A stretch of DNA of 22,818 nucleotides from a virus. A program made the position numbers and the translations under genes. How positions within the stretch are numbered: the first letter of the stretch is position 1; every line of letters starts with the position of its first letter. The notes below the pieces were generated by a model that made no database searches, had not been told where the DNA came from, and saw only the letters and a program-made list of their open reading frames with translations. Positions 13,585 to 21,861 of the stretch are shown here, piece by piece. Where the stretch lies: IMG/VR virus record IMGVR_UViG_3300049491_000107, positions 1-22,818 of that record; one strand, 5' to 3'.

Positions 13585-14130
13585 ATGGCAGGCACGGCGA
13601 AAACAACTGAGATCGACCGCGGCGAGAAAGAGATCCGCCGTCGTATCGCCGAGCTCGCCAAGACGCCCGGCGGTCCTTACGTCAAGGCGGGGATCCTCGC
13701 CGACGCCGGCGCGCACAAGGACGCCGACGGGCTCACCGTCGCCGAGATCGCCATTTTCAACGAGTTTGGTACGCCGACGATCCCCGAGCGGGGTTTCATG
13801 CGGGCCGCCGCGGTCGAGCTCACGCCGATCATGAAGGCCCTCGGCGCGCGCATGCTCTCGGCGTATATCTCGGGCAAGCTGACCCTCGACCAGGCGCTCG
13901 ACACGATGGGCCTCAAGGCCGTCGCCGTGATCAAGCGCACGATCCGCGACTGGGAGGACCCGCCCAACGCACCGTCGACGATCCGAGCCAAGGCGCGCAA
14001 GACCGGCCGCGCCAAGCTCGCAAAGGCCAAGTCCAAGGGCGGCGAGGCCGAGCTCCTCTCTCAGTACAACAACCCGCTCGAGGATACCGGGCAACTCCGT
14101 AACTCCGTCCAACACGAGAAGGTCAAATAA
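13585..14130 (+). CDS. neck / tail-completion protein (HK97 gp10-like)
   Basis: At 181 aa, it shows the pattern typical of HK97 gp10-like and related virion-morphogenesis proteins: a strand 'YVKAGILADAG' (residues 33-43), then 'TVAEIAIFNEFGTPTIPERGFMR' in the middle, with the conserved EFG...IP.R.FMR block. A helical region and a basic linker (APSTIRAKARKTGRAKLAKAK) follow. The end 'LEDTGQLRNSVQHEKVK' matches the family's closing 'L.DTG.LR.SI'. It probably acts in joining head and tail. Its stop overlaps the next start (TAATG). Confidence 0.8.
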   Translation: MAGTAKTTEIDRGEKEIRRRIAELAKTPGGPYVKAGILADAGAHKDADGLTVAEIAIFNEFGTPTIPERGFMRAAAVELTPIMKALGARMLSAYISGKLTLDQALDTMGLKAVAVIKRTIRDWEDPPNAPSTIRAKARKTGRAKLAKAKSKGGEAELLSQYNNPLEDTGQLRNSVQHEKVK

Positions 14131-14492
14131 TGGCCAACTCGCTGATCAACAAATACGGAGAGCCAATCACGATCCTCCGGCCGGCAACCGGCGCTTACGT
14201 CGACGGCGTCTTTGTCCCTGGCGGCGCGCCGGCGTCGTCGACCGCGACCGCTTGCGTCATGCCTCTCAGCGAGGAGGACATTGCGCTTTTGCCCGAGGGT
14301 CAGGAGGACAAGGACGGGATCGTCGTTTACACCGAGACCGAGCTCAAGAGCGGGGGCGAGGTCAGTCAAACGACGCCCGACCTGATCGAGTGGGACGGCA
14401 AGACTTGGCAGGTCATGCAAAGCAAATACCGCTCCCAGATCCCGAGCCTTGCCCATTGGAAGGTGATCGCGCTACTGGAGGACGTCGGCTAA
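14130..14492 (+). CDS. head-closure / stopper-like neck protein
   Basis: This 120-aa beta-rich protein begins 'NKYGEPITILRPATGAYVDG' and later has 'GIVVYTETELKSGG', 'DLIEWDGKTWQVMQSKY' and 'HWKVIALLEDV'. That series of short strands is typical of small head-tail joining proteins (SPP1 gp16/lambda FII type) that plug the portal after packaging. It is translationally coupled to the gp10-like gene by TAATG, and the tail-terminator-like gene starts directly after its stop. The function is inferred mainly from position and fold pattern. Confidence 0.65.
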   Translation: MANSLINKYGEPITILRPATGAYVDGVFVPGGAPASSTATACVMPLSEEDIALLPEGQEDKDGIVVYTETELKSGGEVSQTTPDLIEWDGKTWQVMQSKYRSQIPSLAHWKVIALLEDVG

Positions 14493-15029
14493 ATGGACAT
14501 GACCGCCGTCAAAAAAGCAATTTACGACTGGGTTGTCCTGGCTCTCTCGACCCCGACGCCGCCGCCCATTTATTGGGGCGACCAAAACGCGCCGCGTCCC
14601 GACAACCCGTCGGTCCGTCTCAAATTCATTGCCGGACCCAACATGGTTGGGCTCGACGAGATCCGCGACGTCGAGGGCGACCCCGACCTTTTCGCGATAG
14701 TCGGCCCGCGCACGTTCCTCCTCTCGGTCACCGGCCAGGGCGACACGGCGATCAACCTCGTCTCGCAACTCCAGACGAGCGTGAGCGATCCGTCCAAGGT
14801 CGCCAAGCTCGGCGAGGACGGCGTGTCGATCCTGTCGATCGGGACCTCGCGCGACGTGACCCAACTCATGGAAACGAAATACGAGACGCGGCACCAAGTC
14901 GACGTCAACCTGCTCGTCACCGAATACGTCGAGACCGAGCTCGGCGTGATCGAGGACCTCGAGCTCGGCTCAACTTTGGAAACCCCCGCCGGCGACGAGA
15001 TCGACGGCGGATTTACGACGACAGATTAA
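14493..15029 (+). CDS. neck/tail terminator protein (gp12-like)
   Basis: This 178-aa protein is similar in outline to the phage neck terminator gp12-like family. It has an N-terminal helix 'AVKKAIYDWVVLAL', an early 'PPIYWGDQNAPRP....VRLKF' segment, and the block 'METKYETRHQVDVNLLVTEYV' followed by 'GVIEDLELGSTLE' near the C-terminus, which is the diagnostic part. It would cap the tail tube and sheath where they meet the head. The ATG immediately follows the previous stop. The sheath gene begins 20 bases later with a strong GGAGGA. Confidence 0.75.
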   Translation: MDMTAVKKAIYDWVVLALSTPTPPPIYWGDQNAPRPDNPSVRLKFIAGPNMVGLDEIRDVEGDPDLFAIVGPRTFLLSVTGQGDTAINLVSQLQTSVSDPSKVAKLGEDGVSILSIGTSRDVTQLMETKYETRHQVDVNLLVTEYVETELGVIEDLELGSTLETPAGDEIDGGFTTTD

Positions 15030-15049
15030 CGGCGCCTTAGGAGGACTCC

Positions 15050-16348
15050 ATGTCATTGAATGATGTTGTAAACCTGCAAATTTCCCGGAGCGCCGCGGCC
15101 GTGTCGCGTCAAGGCTTTGGGACCATGCTGATCCTCGGGACGACGATCACGACCGAATGGGGGGCCGACAGGATCCGGTCGTACACGTCCGCGGCCGCGC
15201 TGCTCGAGGACGGATTTGCCACGTCCGACGCCGAGTACAAAGCGGCGCTCGTCGCCTTCTCGCAGGACCTCAAGCCGACCCGCGTCAAGGTCGGTCGTCG
15301 CCTGACCCCGGTCGCGCAGGTGATCACCGTCACGCCGACGGCGGCCAACACGTACATTTACTCGGTCACGATCAACGACACGGAATTCTCTTTCACGTCC
15401 GACGGCTCCGCCACGGCCGCGGAGATCGTCACGGGCTTGATCGCCCTGATCAACGCCGGCTCGGAGCCGGTCACGGCAAGCGGTACGTCGACGCTGATCC
15501 TCACGGCCGACGAGGCCGGCGTCAGTTTCACCGTGACCCTCGGCGGCAACCTGTCAAAGGTGACGTCCGTCGCCAACGTCGGGATCGCGACCGACCTGGC
15601 CGAAGTCTCGGAAGAGGATGACGACTGGTACGCGCTCGTCTCGACCTCGCGTGACCCCGACGTGATCATGGAGGCGGCCGCCTATATCGAGTCCGTCCGC
15701 AAAATCTATATCGCCTGCTCGGGAGACGCCGGCGTGATCGCCGCGGGGTCGACCGACGTCGCCTCGTTGCTCAAGGCGAAAGCGTACGCGCGCACGGCGT
15801 ACCTTTACTCGGGTAACCAGGCGGCCATGCCCGAGGCCGCTTGGCTCGGCGGCAACCTGCCCGATGACCCGGGATCCGCAACGTACAAATTCAAGACGCT
15901 TACCGGCGTCACGGCCGACGACCTCACGTCGACCCAATACACGGTCGCCAAGGCAAAGAATGCCAACATTTACACGACCGTTGGCGGCGCCGGCATGACC
16001 GAAGAGGGGGTCATGGCCGAGGGCGAATTCATCGACGTCATCATTGGGATCGACTGGCTCCATAGCAACATGCAAGCCGACGTGTTCCAGGTCCTCCGCG
16101 ATCAACCGAAAGTCCCGTACACCGACGCCGGCGTCGCGACGATCGAGACCGCGGTCCGCAACCGCCTGCGCCTGGCCGTCCTGGCCAACGTGCTGGCCGA
16201 GGATCCGGCTCCGGTCGTGACCGTGCCTAAGGTCGCCGACGTCGCGCCGTCGGACAAGGCCGCGCGCCTCCTCAAGGACGTGACCTTTACGGCAACCCTC
16301 GCCGGCGCCGTCCATGCCGTCGAGATCACTGGCAACGTGTCGGTCTAA
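15050..16348 (+). CDS. tail sheath protein (DUF3383 type)
   Basis: This is the contractile sheath subunit, 432 aa. The N-terminus 'MSLNDVVNLQISRSAAAVSR...GFGTMLILG' and the C-terminal part, with 'AKNANIYTTVGGAGMTEEG', 'DVIIGIDWLHSNMQADVFQ' and an arm-like end, fit the DUF3383 sheath family. Conserved residues of the sheath core run from about 1-88 and 180-432. Between them, residues 89-178 hold the module also found in the decoration protein. GGAGG lies five bases before the ATG. The tail tube gene follows. This gene defines the phage as contractile-tailed. Confidence 0.85.
   Translation: MSLNDVVNLQISRSAAAVSRQGFGTMLILGTTITTEWGADRIRSYTSAAALLEDGFATSDAEYKAALVAFSQDLKPTRVKVGRRLTPVAQVITVTPTAANTYIYSVTINDTEFSFTSDGSATAAEIVTGLIALINAGSEPVTASGTSTLILTADEAGVSFTVTLGGNLSKVTSVANVGIATDLAEVSEEDDDWYALVSTSRDPDVIMEAAAYIESVRKIYIACSGDAGVIAAGSTDVASLLKAKAYARTAYLYSGNQAAMPEAAWLGGNLPDDPGSATYKFKTLTGVTADDLTSTQYTVAKAKNANIYTTVGGAGMTEEGVMAEGEFIDVIIGIDWLHSNMQADVFQVLRDQPKVPYTDAGVATIETAVRNRLRLAVLANVLAEDPAPVVTVPKVADVAPSDKAARLLKDVTFTATLAGAVHAVEITGNVSV
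15314..15583 (+). repeat. copy 2 of the shared ~90-residue domain
   Basis: This codes for residues 89-178 of the tail sheath. It shares TVTPTA, TIN, TSDGSATA, ALINA, PVTASGT, LTAD and GNL with the decoration protein at 11363-11635. It has one residue fewer, at a single gap before PVTASGT. Confidence 0.85.
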
Positions 16349-16387
16349 CAACAACTCCGGCGCCGCCGGTCTTTGGAGGAAACTTAG

Positions 16388-16813
16388 ATGAGCGTCAAGC
16401 ATTACGACCCCAAAAAGGTCTCGGTGATCTACGGGTCGCAAATCATTACCGGCTTTGCCGACGGCGACTTTGTCACGGTCGAGCGCAACGAGGATGCATT
16501 CTCACTCCTCGTCGGCGCCGACGGCGAGTCGACCCGGTCAAAGAATTCCAACAAGTCCGGCAAGGTCACGCTGCGCCTGCTCTCCTCGAGCGCGTCCAAC
16601 GATTACCTTTCGGAAATGCAACTCGCCGACGAGTTGAGCGGCAACGCGCCGTCGGGCCTCATGATCAAGGACACTTTCGGGACGTCGATCGCGACGGCCG
16701 CGACGGCCTGGATCACCAAGCAACCGAGCTCGGCGTACGGCAAAGAGGCCGGCACGCGCGAATGGGTCATCGAGACCGACGAGCTCATTCAATTCACTGG
16801 CGGCAACAGCTAA
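16388..16813 (+). CDS. tail tube protein (DUF3277 type)
   Basis: This is the inner tail tube subunit, 141 aa, a normal length. The sequence 'KHYDPKKVSVIYGSQIITGFADGDFVTVERNED' style start (YDP..V.V...G..I.GFADG.FV...R) is the recognised start of DUF3277 tube proteins. It is followed by 'SGKVTLRLLSSSASNDYLS' and 'GKEAGTREWVIETDEL', which match the closing strands. GGAGGA precedes the ATG. It lies between the sheath and the tail-assembly chaperone genes, as in other contractile phages. It should assemble around the tape measure. Confidence 0.87.
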   Translation: MSVKHYDPKKVSVIYGSQIITGFADGDFVTVERNEDAFSLLVGADGESTRSKNSNKSGKVTLRLLSSSASNDYLSEMQLADELSGNAPSGLMIKDTFGTSIATAATAWITKQPSSAYGKEAGTREWVIETDELIQFTGGNS

Positions 16814-16840
16814 CACGCAACGCGCTAACTGAGGACCCAA

Positions 16841-17341
16841 ATGAAAAACGTCACCGCAAAGACGATCGACGACCGGGAGTATGAGTTTTACCCGCTCGCG
16901 CCAAAGCAGGCGACCATGATCCTGGTCCGCCTGTCGCGGATCGTGCTCGAGCCTCTCGGCTTTGTCGGCGACGCGCTCGCCGGCGCCAAGGGAAAGCCCG
17001 ACCTCGAGGGCGAGGCCAAGCCGGCCGGCGTGCTCGACATGAAATTTGGTAAGGACCTCCCGGCCGATATGTTTGCCAAGGCCGCCAAGGCCCTGGTCAG
17101 TCGGCTCGACGAGGACCAGGTATGGACGACGATCGAGCAGGTCCTCGCCAACGTCATGGTCAAAACGGCCGCCGACGCGGGGTCGCGCAAGATCTCAATG
17201 ACGGTCGATTTTCAGGGACGTACCGGGCATATGCTCAAGGTTTTCGTCGCGGCGCTCGAGGTCAATTACGCCGATTTTTTCGGCGGCGAGGGCGGAGGGC
17301 TCTCCGCTCTGATCGACAAAGCGAGGAGCGGGTTGACCTAG
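16841..17341 (+). CDS. tail assembly chaperone, short form (gpG-like), 166 aa
   Basis: This is the unshifted product of the tail-assembly chaperone locus. It is a mostly helical protein with a Lys/Glu/Gly-rich central linker (about residues 47-66) and the C-terminal stretch 'GHMLKVFVAALEVNYADFF'. The small gene between tube and tape measure is the standard place for this chaperone, which coats the tape measure before tube polymerisation. A slippery T TTT TTC at 17275-17281 and a stem 7 bases later allow a -1 shift before its TAG at 17339-17341. The ATG at 16841 follows the tube stop by 27 bases. Confidence 0.8.
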   Translation: MKNVTAKTIDDREYEFYPLAPKQATMILVRLSRIVLEPLGFVGDALAGAKGKPDLEGEAKPAGVLDMKFGKDLPADMFAKAAKALVSRLDEDQVWTTIEQVLANVMVKTAADAGSRKISMTVDFQGRTGHMLKVFVAALEVNYADFFGGEGGGLSALIDKARSGLT

Positions 17342-17499
17342 GGAATGTCGACTGGTTTTTCTGGCGGCCAATCTTACGCGGAGTCACGACGCTCGAGGAG
17401 ATCGAAAGACATTGGTCACTCAACGACCTGCTCGACGCGCACGAGGCCCTTGACGTCCAAGACGAATTCGACGATCTCGCAAGAAGGAAACCAGGCTAA
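16841..17499 (+). CDS. tail assembly chaperone, frameshifted long form (gpGT-like), about 219 aa
   Basis: If ribosomes slip -1 at T TTT TTC (17275-17281), translation leaves the short frame after Phe147 and continues in the frame that ends with TAA at 17497-17499, adding 72 residues. That added segment has no start of its own. Its last ~50 residues are clearly protein-like: 'DWFFWRPILRGVTTLEEIE' followed by 'HWSLNDLLDAHEALDVQDEF'. This is the usual composition of the T part of gpGT-type fusions in many tailed phages. Its stop overlaps the tape-measure start (TAATG). The mechanism is established in lambda and Mu-like phages. Here it is predicted from sequence. Confidence 0.8.
17275..17310 (+). 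promoter_or_regulatory. -1 programmed ribosomal frameshift signal
   Basis: The slippery heptamer T TTT TTC (17275-17281) is exactly in the zero frame (codons GAT, TTT, TTC). Seven bases separate it from a 9-bp stem, AGGGCGGAG (17289-17297) with CTCCGCTCT (17302-17310), containing one G-U pair and a GGCT tetraloop. Slippery site, spacer and stem are all within the known ranges for bacterial -1 frameshifting. Confidence 0.82.
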
Positions 17500-19331
17500 T
17501 GGCCGACGGCCTCACAATCAAAGAGCTGATCACCAAATGGGGTTTCCAGGTCGACGACAAGTCGCTCGACGCGCTTGATCGCAAACTCGACAACCTCAAG
17601 AGCTCGGTCAAAGTCGTCGGCGGTCTTGCGATCGGCGCCGCCGGCGCGATCTTTGGCATGGCCAAGTCAGCGGCCAACGCCGGCGACGAGGCAAAGAAGG
17701 CGGCCGAGCGTCTCGGGATCAGCGTCGAGGCATTCCAGGAATACGCTTACGCCGCCGACCTGGCGGGGATCGAGTCGGGCGCCTTCCAAGGCTCGCTCCG
17801 TAAAATGATCGTGACGCTCGGCGACGCGCGCAACGGGTCGCAGGCCGCCAAGGATCAACTCAAGGCCATGTCCAAGGTCATGGGTTACGACGTCGTCAAG
17901 TCGGGCAAGCCCGCCGAGGACCTGCTCGTCGACATGGCCGACGCCTTCGCCGGCATGACCGACTCGACAAAAAAGGCGGCGATCGCCCAAGACGTTTTCG
18001 GTCGCGAGGGCGGCCGCATGATCAACCTCCTCAACCAAGGCGGCGACTCGCTCCGCCGGCAACGCGAGGAGGCCCGAGCCCTCGGCGTCGTCATGTCCGC
18101 CGAGACGGCGGCGGCCGCGGAGGAATTCAACGACTCGCTGACCCGCGCGCATTACGCCGTCAAGGGCCTCCGCAACGTCGTTGCCGTCGGCCTATTCCCG
18201 GTCCTCACCAAGCTCGCCAACCGCTTTACGCAATACGTAGTTGCCAACCGCGCGCTCCTCAAGCTCAAGGTCGACAAGGCGATCGAGCTCATGACCAACT
18301 ATCTCGAGCGCGCGCTTTGGACGCTAGAGCGCATGGTCCGCGTCGTCAACAGCTTGGTCAAACTCTTCGGCGGTTGGGAGAAGGTGATCGGCTTTGTCAC
18401 GACGGCGATCGTCGTCCTCATGGGCCTGCGCTTTGTCGCATTCCTTGGCTCGCTGATCCAGGTCCTCGGCAAGGCCGTATTCGCCATGCGCCTGCTCGGC
18501 CAAGCCGGCCTCCTCGCACAACTCCAAATGGCCGCCGTACCGCTCGCGATCGGCGCCGCTTTCATCGCCCTGCTCCTGATCATTGAGGACGTGGTCGCTT
18601 ACTTCCAAGGCCGGAAGTCCATGACCGGCCTGATCCTCAACAATTTCGAGGAGCTCGAGGGCAAGCTCACCGAATGGATCGACTCGATCCTAACCAAGGT
18701 CAAAGAGTTTGGCCGCGGCCTCGGCAAAGCGATCGTCGACGGGATCGAGGCGTTGCAGGATGCCGACTGGAAAAAGATCGGCGACTTTTTACTCAAGGCG
18801 CTCAAGCTCGCGCTCGACCTCGGCACGATCCCGTTTCAAATCGGCATGGCGATTGCGGCCGGGATCATGGAAGGCCTCGAGGCAAACCTCAAGGGCAAGC
18901 ATCCCTGGCTCCACGGCCTCCTGTTCGGCCAGGACAACCAAGCCAAGGACGCCGTCATGACGCCGGCGCCGGACGCCAAGGGCAACGTCAGCACGCTCGA
19001 CCGCGTCGCCGCCTCATTCATGAATATGGGTCAGGGCGAGAGCCTTACGGGGATCGCCCTTGAAAAGATCGGCGGCCTGATCGGCGGCGCCGCGACCATG
19101 GCCGGCAAAGTCGCGACCTCGCCGGCGCTCAACGGCGCGTCGCTCCCGGATCTCGGCGGTCGCCAGTACGGCGGCCAGCCGATCAACGTCACGTCGCCGA
19201 TCAACGTCACCGTCCCCGCCGGCACGCCGCCCGAGGCGGTCGGTCCGTACGTGCGGGATGGGATCAAGGACGGCCTCGACTCAGTGTTGCGGGAAACGGC
19301 TCGAGCGGGCAAGCCCGCGGTCGCTTACTAG
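17499..19331 (+). CDS. tail tape measure protein
   Basis: At 610 aa this is the largest protein of the tail module. It follows the frameshifting chaperone pair with a TAATG overlap. The N-terminal third is helical (e.g. residues 70-100 around 'LGISVEAFQEYAYAADLAG', a pattern common in tape measures). Hydrophobic segments lie at about 39-53, 295-323 and 346-363, as expected for a protein ejected into the host membrane. The C-terminal end has 'INVTSPINVTVPAGTPPEAV', a typical tape-measure ending. Tape length implies a fairly short tail, on the order of 90 nm at about 1.5 angstrom per residue (a rule of thumb). No lysozyme or peptidase motif is seen. Confidence 0.85.
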   Translation: MADGLTIKELITKWGFQVDDKSLDALDRKLDNLKSSVKVVGGLAIGAAGAIFGMAKSAANAGDEAKKAAERLGISVEAFQEYAYAADLAGIESGAFQGSLRKMIVTLGDARNGSQAAKDQLKAMSKVMGYDVVKSGKPAEDLLVDMADAFAGMTDSTKKAAIAQDVFGREGGRMINLLNQGGDSLRRQREEARALGVVMSAETAAAAEEFNDSLTRAHYAVKGLRNVVAVGLFPVLTKLANRFTQYVVANRALLKLKVDKAIELMTNYLERALWTLERMVRVVNSLVKLFGGWEKVIGFVTTAIVVLMGLRFVAFLGSLIQVLGKAVFAMRLLGQAGLLAQLQMAAVPLAIGAAFIALLLIIEDVVAYFQGRKSMTGLILNNFEELEGKLTEWIDSILTKVKEFGRGLGKAIVDGIEALQDADWKKIGDFLLKALKLALDLGTIPFQIGMAIAAGIMEGLEANLKGKHPWLHGLLFGQDNQAKDAVMTPAPDAKGNVSTLDRVAASFMNMGQGESLTGIALEKIGGLIGGAATMAGKVATSPALNGASLPDLGGRQYGGQPINVTSPINVTVPAGTPPEAVGPYVRDGIKDGLDSVLRETARAGKPAVAY

Positions 19332-19343
19332 GATATTTATCCC

Positions 19344-20033
19344 ATGGCTCTTATCTCACTGTTTTTCCAAACCAAAGCCAAACTCGATCAAATGGAGCTC
19401 GACTGCTCCATGACCGAGTCGCACGAGGCCGCGGCCGTGGTCTCGGAAAATGAGATCGAGGACGGCTCGAGCGTGAGCGACAACGTCGTCCTTTCCCCGC
19501 TCCGCCTGACGCTTGAGGGGGTCGTGTCCAAGACCCCGCTCGGCGCCGCGGCCCTGATCGGATCCGCCGCCTCGGCCGCCGCCGGCGCGGTTGGCGCGGC
19601 GCAAAAGGCCGGCGCCGCCCAAGCGATTGCGACGATCGGCCTCGCCAGCGTCGGCGGCCTGGTCGCCAACTCATTCGGTCCGGACGGGCCCAAGTCCCGC
19701 GCGCCGGCCGACGTGCTCGATTACTTGCACGAGCTCCGCGCCAAGCGCCTCCCCTTCTCCGTCCTGACCGCGCTCAAGCTGTACGACAACATGATCCTTA
19801 CCAACCTCTCGGTCCCGCGCTCGGTCGCGACCGTCAACATTCTCCGTTTCACGGCGACCTTGCAGCAAGTCAAGCTCGTCAAGTCCGAGACCGTCGACCT
19901 CGGATCGGCGAGCTCGCTCGGCGGCGCGGCCGGCGCGACCAAGGCCCTCGGCACGCAAGCGGTTTCCGAGGCGGCGAGCAAGACCGGGAGCAACGCCTCG
20001 ATCCTTTACGGCATTTTCGGCGGGGGCCTCTAA
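19344..20033 (+). CDS. Dit-like baseplate protein
   Basis: At 229 aa, the N-terminal and C-terminal parts match the Dit-like tail protein domain: 'MTESHEAAAVVSENEIEDGSS', then 'DNVVLSPLRLTLEGVVSKTP' (the 'ENPVEDGA.I.DHV...P..L.IEG' pattern), and later 'DVLDYLHELRAKRLPFSVL', 'LYDNMILTNLSVPRS' and 'ILRFTATLQQVKLVKSETV'. An Ala/Gly-rich hydrophobic insertion lies at about residues 70-108. This domain links tail tube end and baseplate hub. The stop overlaps the next start (TAATG). A role in the tail distal end is well supported, while the Ala-rich insertion is unexplained. Confidence 0.78.
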   Translation: MALISLFFQTKAKLDQMELDCSMTESHEAAAVVSENEIEDGSSVSDNVVLSPLRLTLEGVVSKTPLGAAALIGSAASAAAGAVGAAQKAGAAQAIATIGLASVGGLVANSFGPDGPKSRAPADVLDYLHELRAKRLPFSVLTALKLYDNMILTNLSVPRSVATVNILRFTATLQQVKLVKSETVDLGSASSLGGAAGATKALGTQAVSEAASKTGSNASILYGIFGGGL

Positions 20034-20356
20034 TGGCAATCCTCAACCTCCCGGTCCGTTCCGACGTCGAGTCGTACAACTTCTCGGCCGTCCTCGAGGG
20101 GACGACGTACCTCTTTCGCTTCCGTTTCAACCGGCGCGCCGGCCGCTGGTTTATGGACATTGCGACGAGCGACGGCGTCGACCTGGTTTGCGGGATCGTC
20201 ATTCAAACCAACGTCAACTTGATCGGCCGCTTTGAGATCGACGGCATGCCGCCCGGCCTCATGCTCGCGTACGACGAGAGCGGTCAGGCGGCCGACGCCG
20301 GGATCCTCGACCTCGGCGTAACCGTCAAGCTCACTTATCAGGAGTCGACGGGTTGA
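20033..20356 (+). CDS. baseplate plug protein (DUF6983-like)
   Basis: At 107 aa this matches the small baseplate plug family found between Dit-like and hub genes in contractile phages. It shows alternating strands, 'YNFSAVLEGTTYLFRFRFN', then 'RWFMDIATSDGVDLVCGIV' and 'TNVNLIGRFEID', which fit the 'F.V.LDG..Y.....N...W.LDI...DG..I..G..L..G.NLL' pattern. It starts within the preceding stop (TAATG), and its own TGA overlaps the TTG start of the hub gene. The role is inferred from family pattern and position. Confidence 0.72.
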   Translation: MAILNLPVRSDVESYNFSAVLEGTTYLFRFRFNRRAGRWFMDIATSDGVDLVCGIVIQTNVNLIGRFEIDGMPPGLMLAYDESGQAADAGILDLGVTVKLTYQESTG

Positions 20357-21192
20357 CGACTCTCTTTAACCGCGCCGCGACCCTGATCGTCGGCAAAACG
20401 AAAACGACCGGCACCAAGTACGCCGGCTTTCGCATTTCGTTTGAGGTCGACAAGACGAGCGAGTCAACGCCCAACCCGGCCAAGGTTTCCATTTACAACT
20501 TGAGTCGAGACACGCGGTCGGCGCTCGAGCAAAAGGGCCTGATCATGATCCTCGAGGCCGGGTACTCCGGGATCGAGGACGAGCCCAACGTCGCGCAACT
20601 TTTCGTCGGCGACGTCCGCCGCGTCAAGACCGTCCGCCAGGGTCCCGACCTGATCACGACGCTTGAGGCCGGCGACGAGGAGGTCAAGCTCACGACGACC
20701 CATGTCGACCAGTCATTCAAAGAATTTACTTCCGTCACGACCGTCGTCCAATCGCTCGCCTCAAAGCTCGGCGTTGGGATCGGCACGATCTCGGCCGCGG
20801 TCAAAGACGTGTTTCAAAACGGGGTTAGCCTAAGCGGCCTCGTCTCGACACAACTCGACGTGATCACCAAAAAGATCGGCGTCGAATGGAGCGTGACCGA
20901 CGGTCAACTCAATATCCTCGCGCCGACCGAGTCGACGACCGAGCCGGCCGTCCTCCTTGACGCCTTTACCGGCCTGATCGGTTTCCCGTGCAAGCGTCAC
21001 GACGGCGACGAAAAGACCAAGTCCTTTACCGGGATCGAATTCTCGAGCCTCCTCAACCCCGAGATCCGGCCAGGCCGCGCCGTGCAAATCGTCAGCGGCG
21101 AGATCCAGGGGATCTTTCGCGTACGCCGAGCTCGGTACCGCGGCGACACGCACGGCGGCGACTGGCGCGTTGACGTGGAGGCCGTGCAATGA
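20353..21192 (+). CDS. baseplate hub protein (gp27-like)
   Basis: This 279-aa protein begins at TTG (20353) in a TTGA overlap with the plug gene. The first half is a tube-like fold: 'GFRISFEVDKTSESTPNPAKVSIYNLS' type sequence with 'AGYSGIEDEPNVAQLFVGDV', a recurrent feature of phage hub proteins. The second half, with 'VVQSLASKLGVGIGTI', 'LDVITKKIGVEWSVTDGQL' and the end 'FRVRRARYRGDTHGGDW', matches the lysin-motif-like and hub regions that hold the spike. It is followed by the gp138-type spike with a 4-base overlap (ATGA). It should form the trimeric adaptor between tube and spike. Confidence 0.8.
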   Translation: MTTLFNRAATLIVGKTKTTGTKYAGFRISFEVDKTSESTPNPAKVSIYNLSRDTRSALEQKGLIMILEAGYSGIEDEPNVAQLFVGDVRRVKTVRQGPDLITTLEAGDEEVKLTTTHVDQSFKEFTSVTTVVQSLASKLGVGIGTISAAVKDVFQNGVSLSGLVSTQLDVITKKIGVEWSVTDGQLNILAPTESTTEPAVLLDAFTGLIGFPCKRHDGDEKTKSFTGIEFSSLLNPEIRPGRAVQIVSGEIQGIFRVRRARYRGDTHGGDWRVDVEAVQ

Positions 21193-21860
21193 CGGACACC
21201 CCAAGCCTCCGCCAGGTGATCGCCGATCAAATCGAGGGCCGGCTTGCCGACCTCCATACCGCCATGCCCGGGACGATCGAGTCGTACGACGCGACGACTG
21301 GGATCGCGACCGTCGCGCCATGCCTCAAGCGCAAGTACAACGCCGACGGTACGGTCGTCGACTTGCCGCCCGTCGTCGGCGTCCCGGTCCTCATGCCTCG
21401 AGGCGGCGGCGCGCTGATCTCGCTCGCCCTGGTCAAGGGCGACCCCGTCGTCCTGATCTTTTCCGAGCGGAGCCTCGACCGTTGGATCTCGACCGGCGGC
21501 AAGGTCGACCCCAAGGATCCGCGCAAGCATGCCCTGTCGGACGCTTTCGCTTTCCCCGGCGGTTACCCGAAGTCGCGGCCGCTGGCGCAAGCCACGGTCA
21601 AAATGGAATTCTCCGCGACCGGCGTCAAGATCAGCAACGCGATCGGAAACTTTTGGTTTAAGGACAACGCCGACGTCACCTTTGACACCGGCACGGTCGA
21701 GGGTCGCTTTGGAAACCTCGGCAAGGTTGAATTCGAGAATGCCGCCGGCAAGCTGATCGACGCGATCTTTACGCTCCTCACGACCGCGACGGCCGCCGGC
21801 TTTCCCCTTGTGCTCGACCCGACCGCGCTCGCAACCCTTACCGCGTTCAAGGAGGTTTGA
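21189..21860 (+). CDS. baseplate spike protein (Gp138-N type)
   Basis: This 223-aa protein shows an N-terminal OB-fold-like domain of the Gp138 family (about residues 10-110): 'MPGTIESYDATTGIATVAPC', 'PPVVGVPVLMPRGGGALISL', 'KGDPVVLIFSERSLDRW'. This is the cell-puncturing spike base. The C-terminal half repeats beta-helix-like strands ('MEFSATGVKISNAIGNFWFK...DVTFDTGTVEGRFG'), as in spike tips, and ends in a hydrophobic helix. No His-x-His metal site at the tip is seen, unlike many spikes. The start overlaps the hub stop. It would be mounted on the hub and pierce the outer membrane. Confidence 0.78.
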   Translation: MTDTPSLRQVIADQIEGRLADLHTAMPGTIESYDATTGIATVAPCLKRKYNADGTVVDLPPVVGVPVLMPRGGGALISLALVKGDPVVLIFSERSLDRWISTGGKVDPKDPRKHALSDAFAFPGGYPKSRPLAQATVKMEFSATGVKISNAIGNFWFKDNADVTFDTGTVEGRFGNLGKVEFENAAGKLIDAIFTLLTTATAAGFPLVLDPTALATLTAFKEV

Positions 21861-21861
21861 C

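Noticed and set aside
17345-17578. Independent gene after the chaperone stop
   Set aside because: The frame from 17345 is Ser/Arg-rich and unrelated to the conserved T-like tail, which is read in another frame by -1 shifting and has no start of its own.
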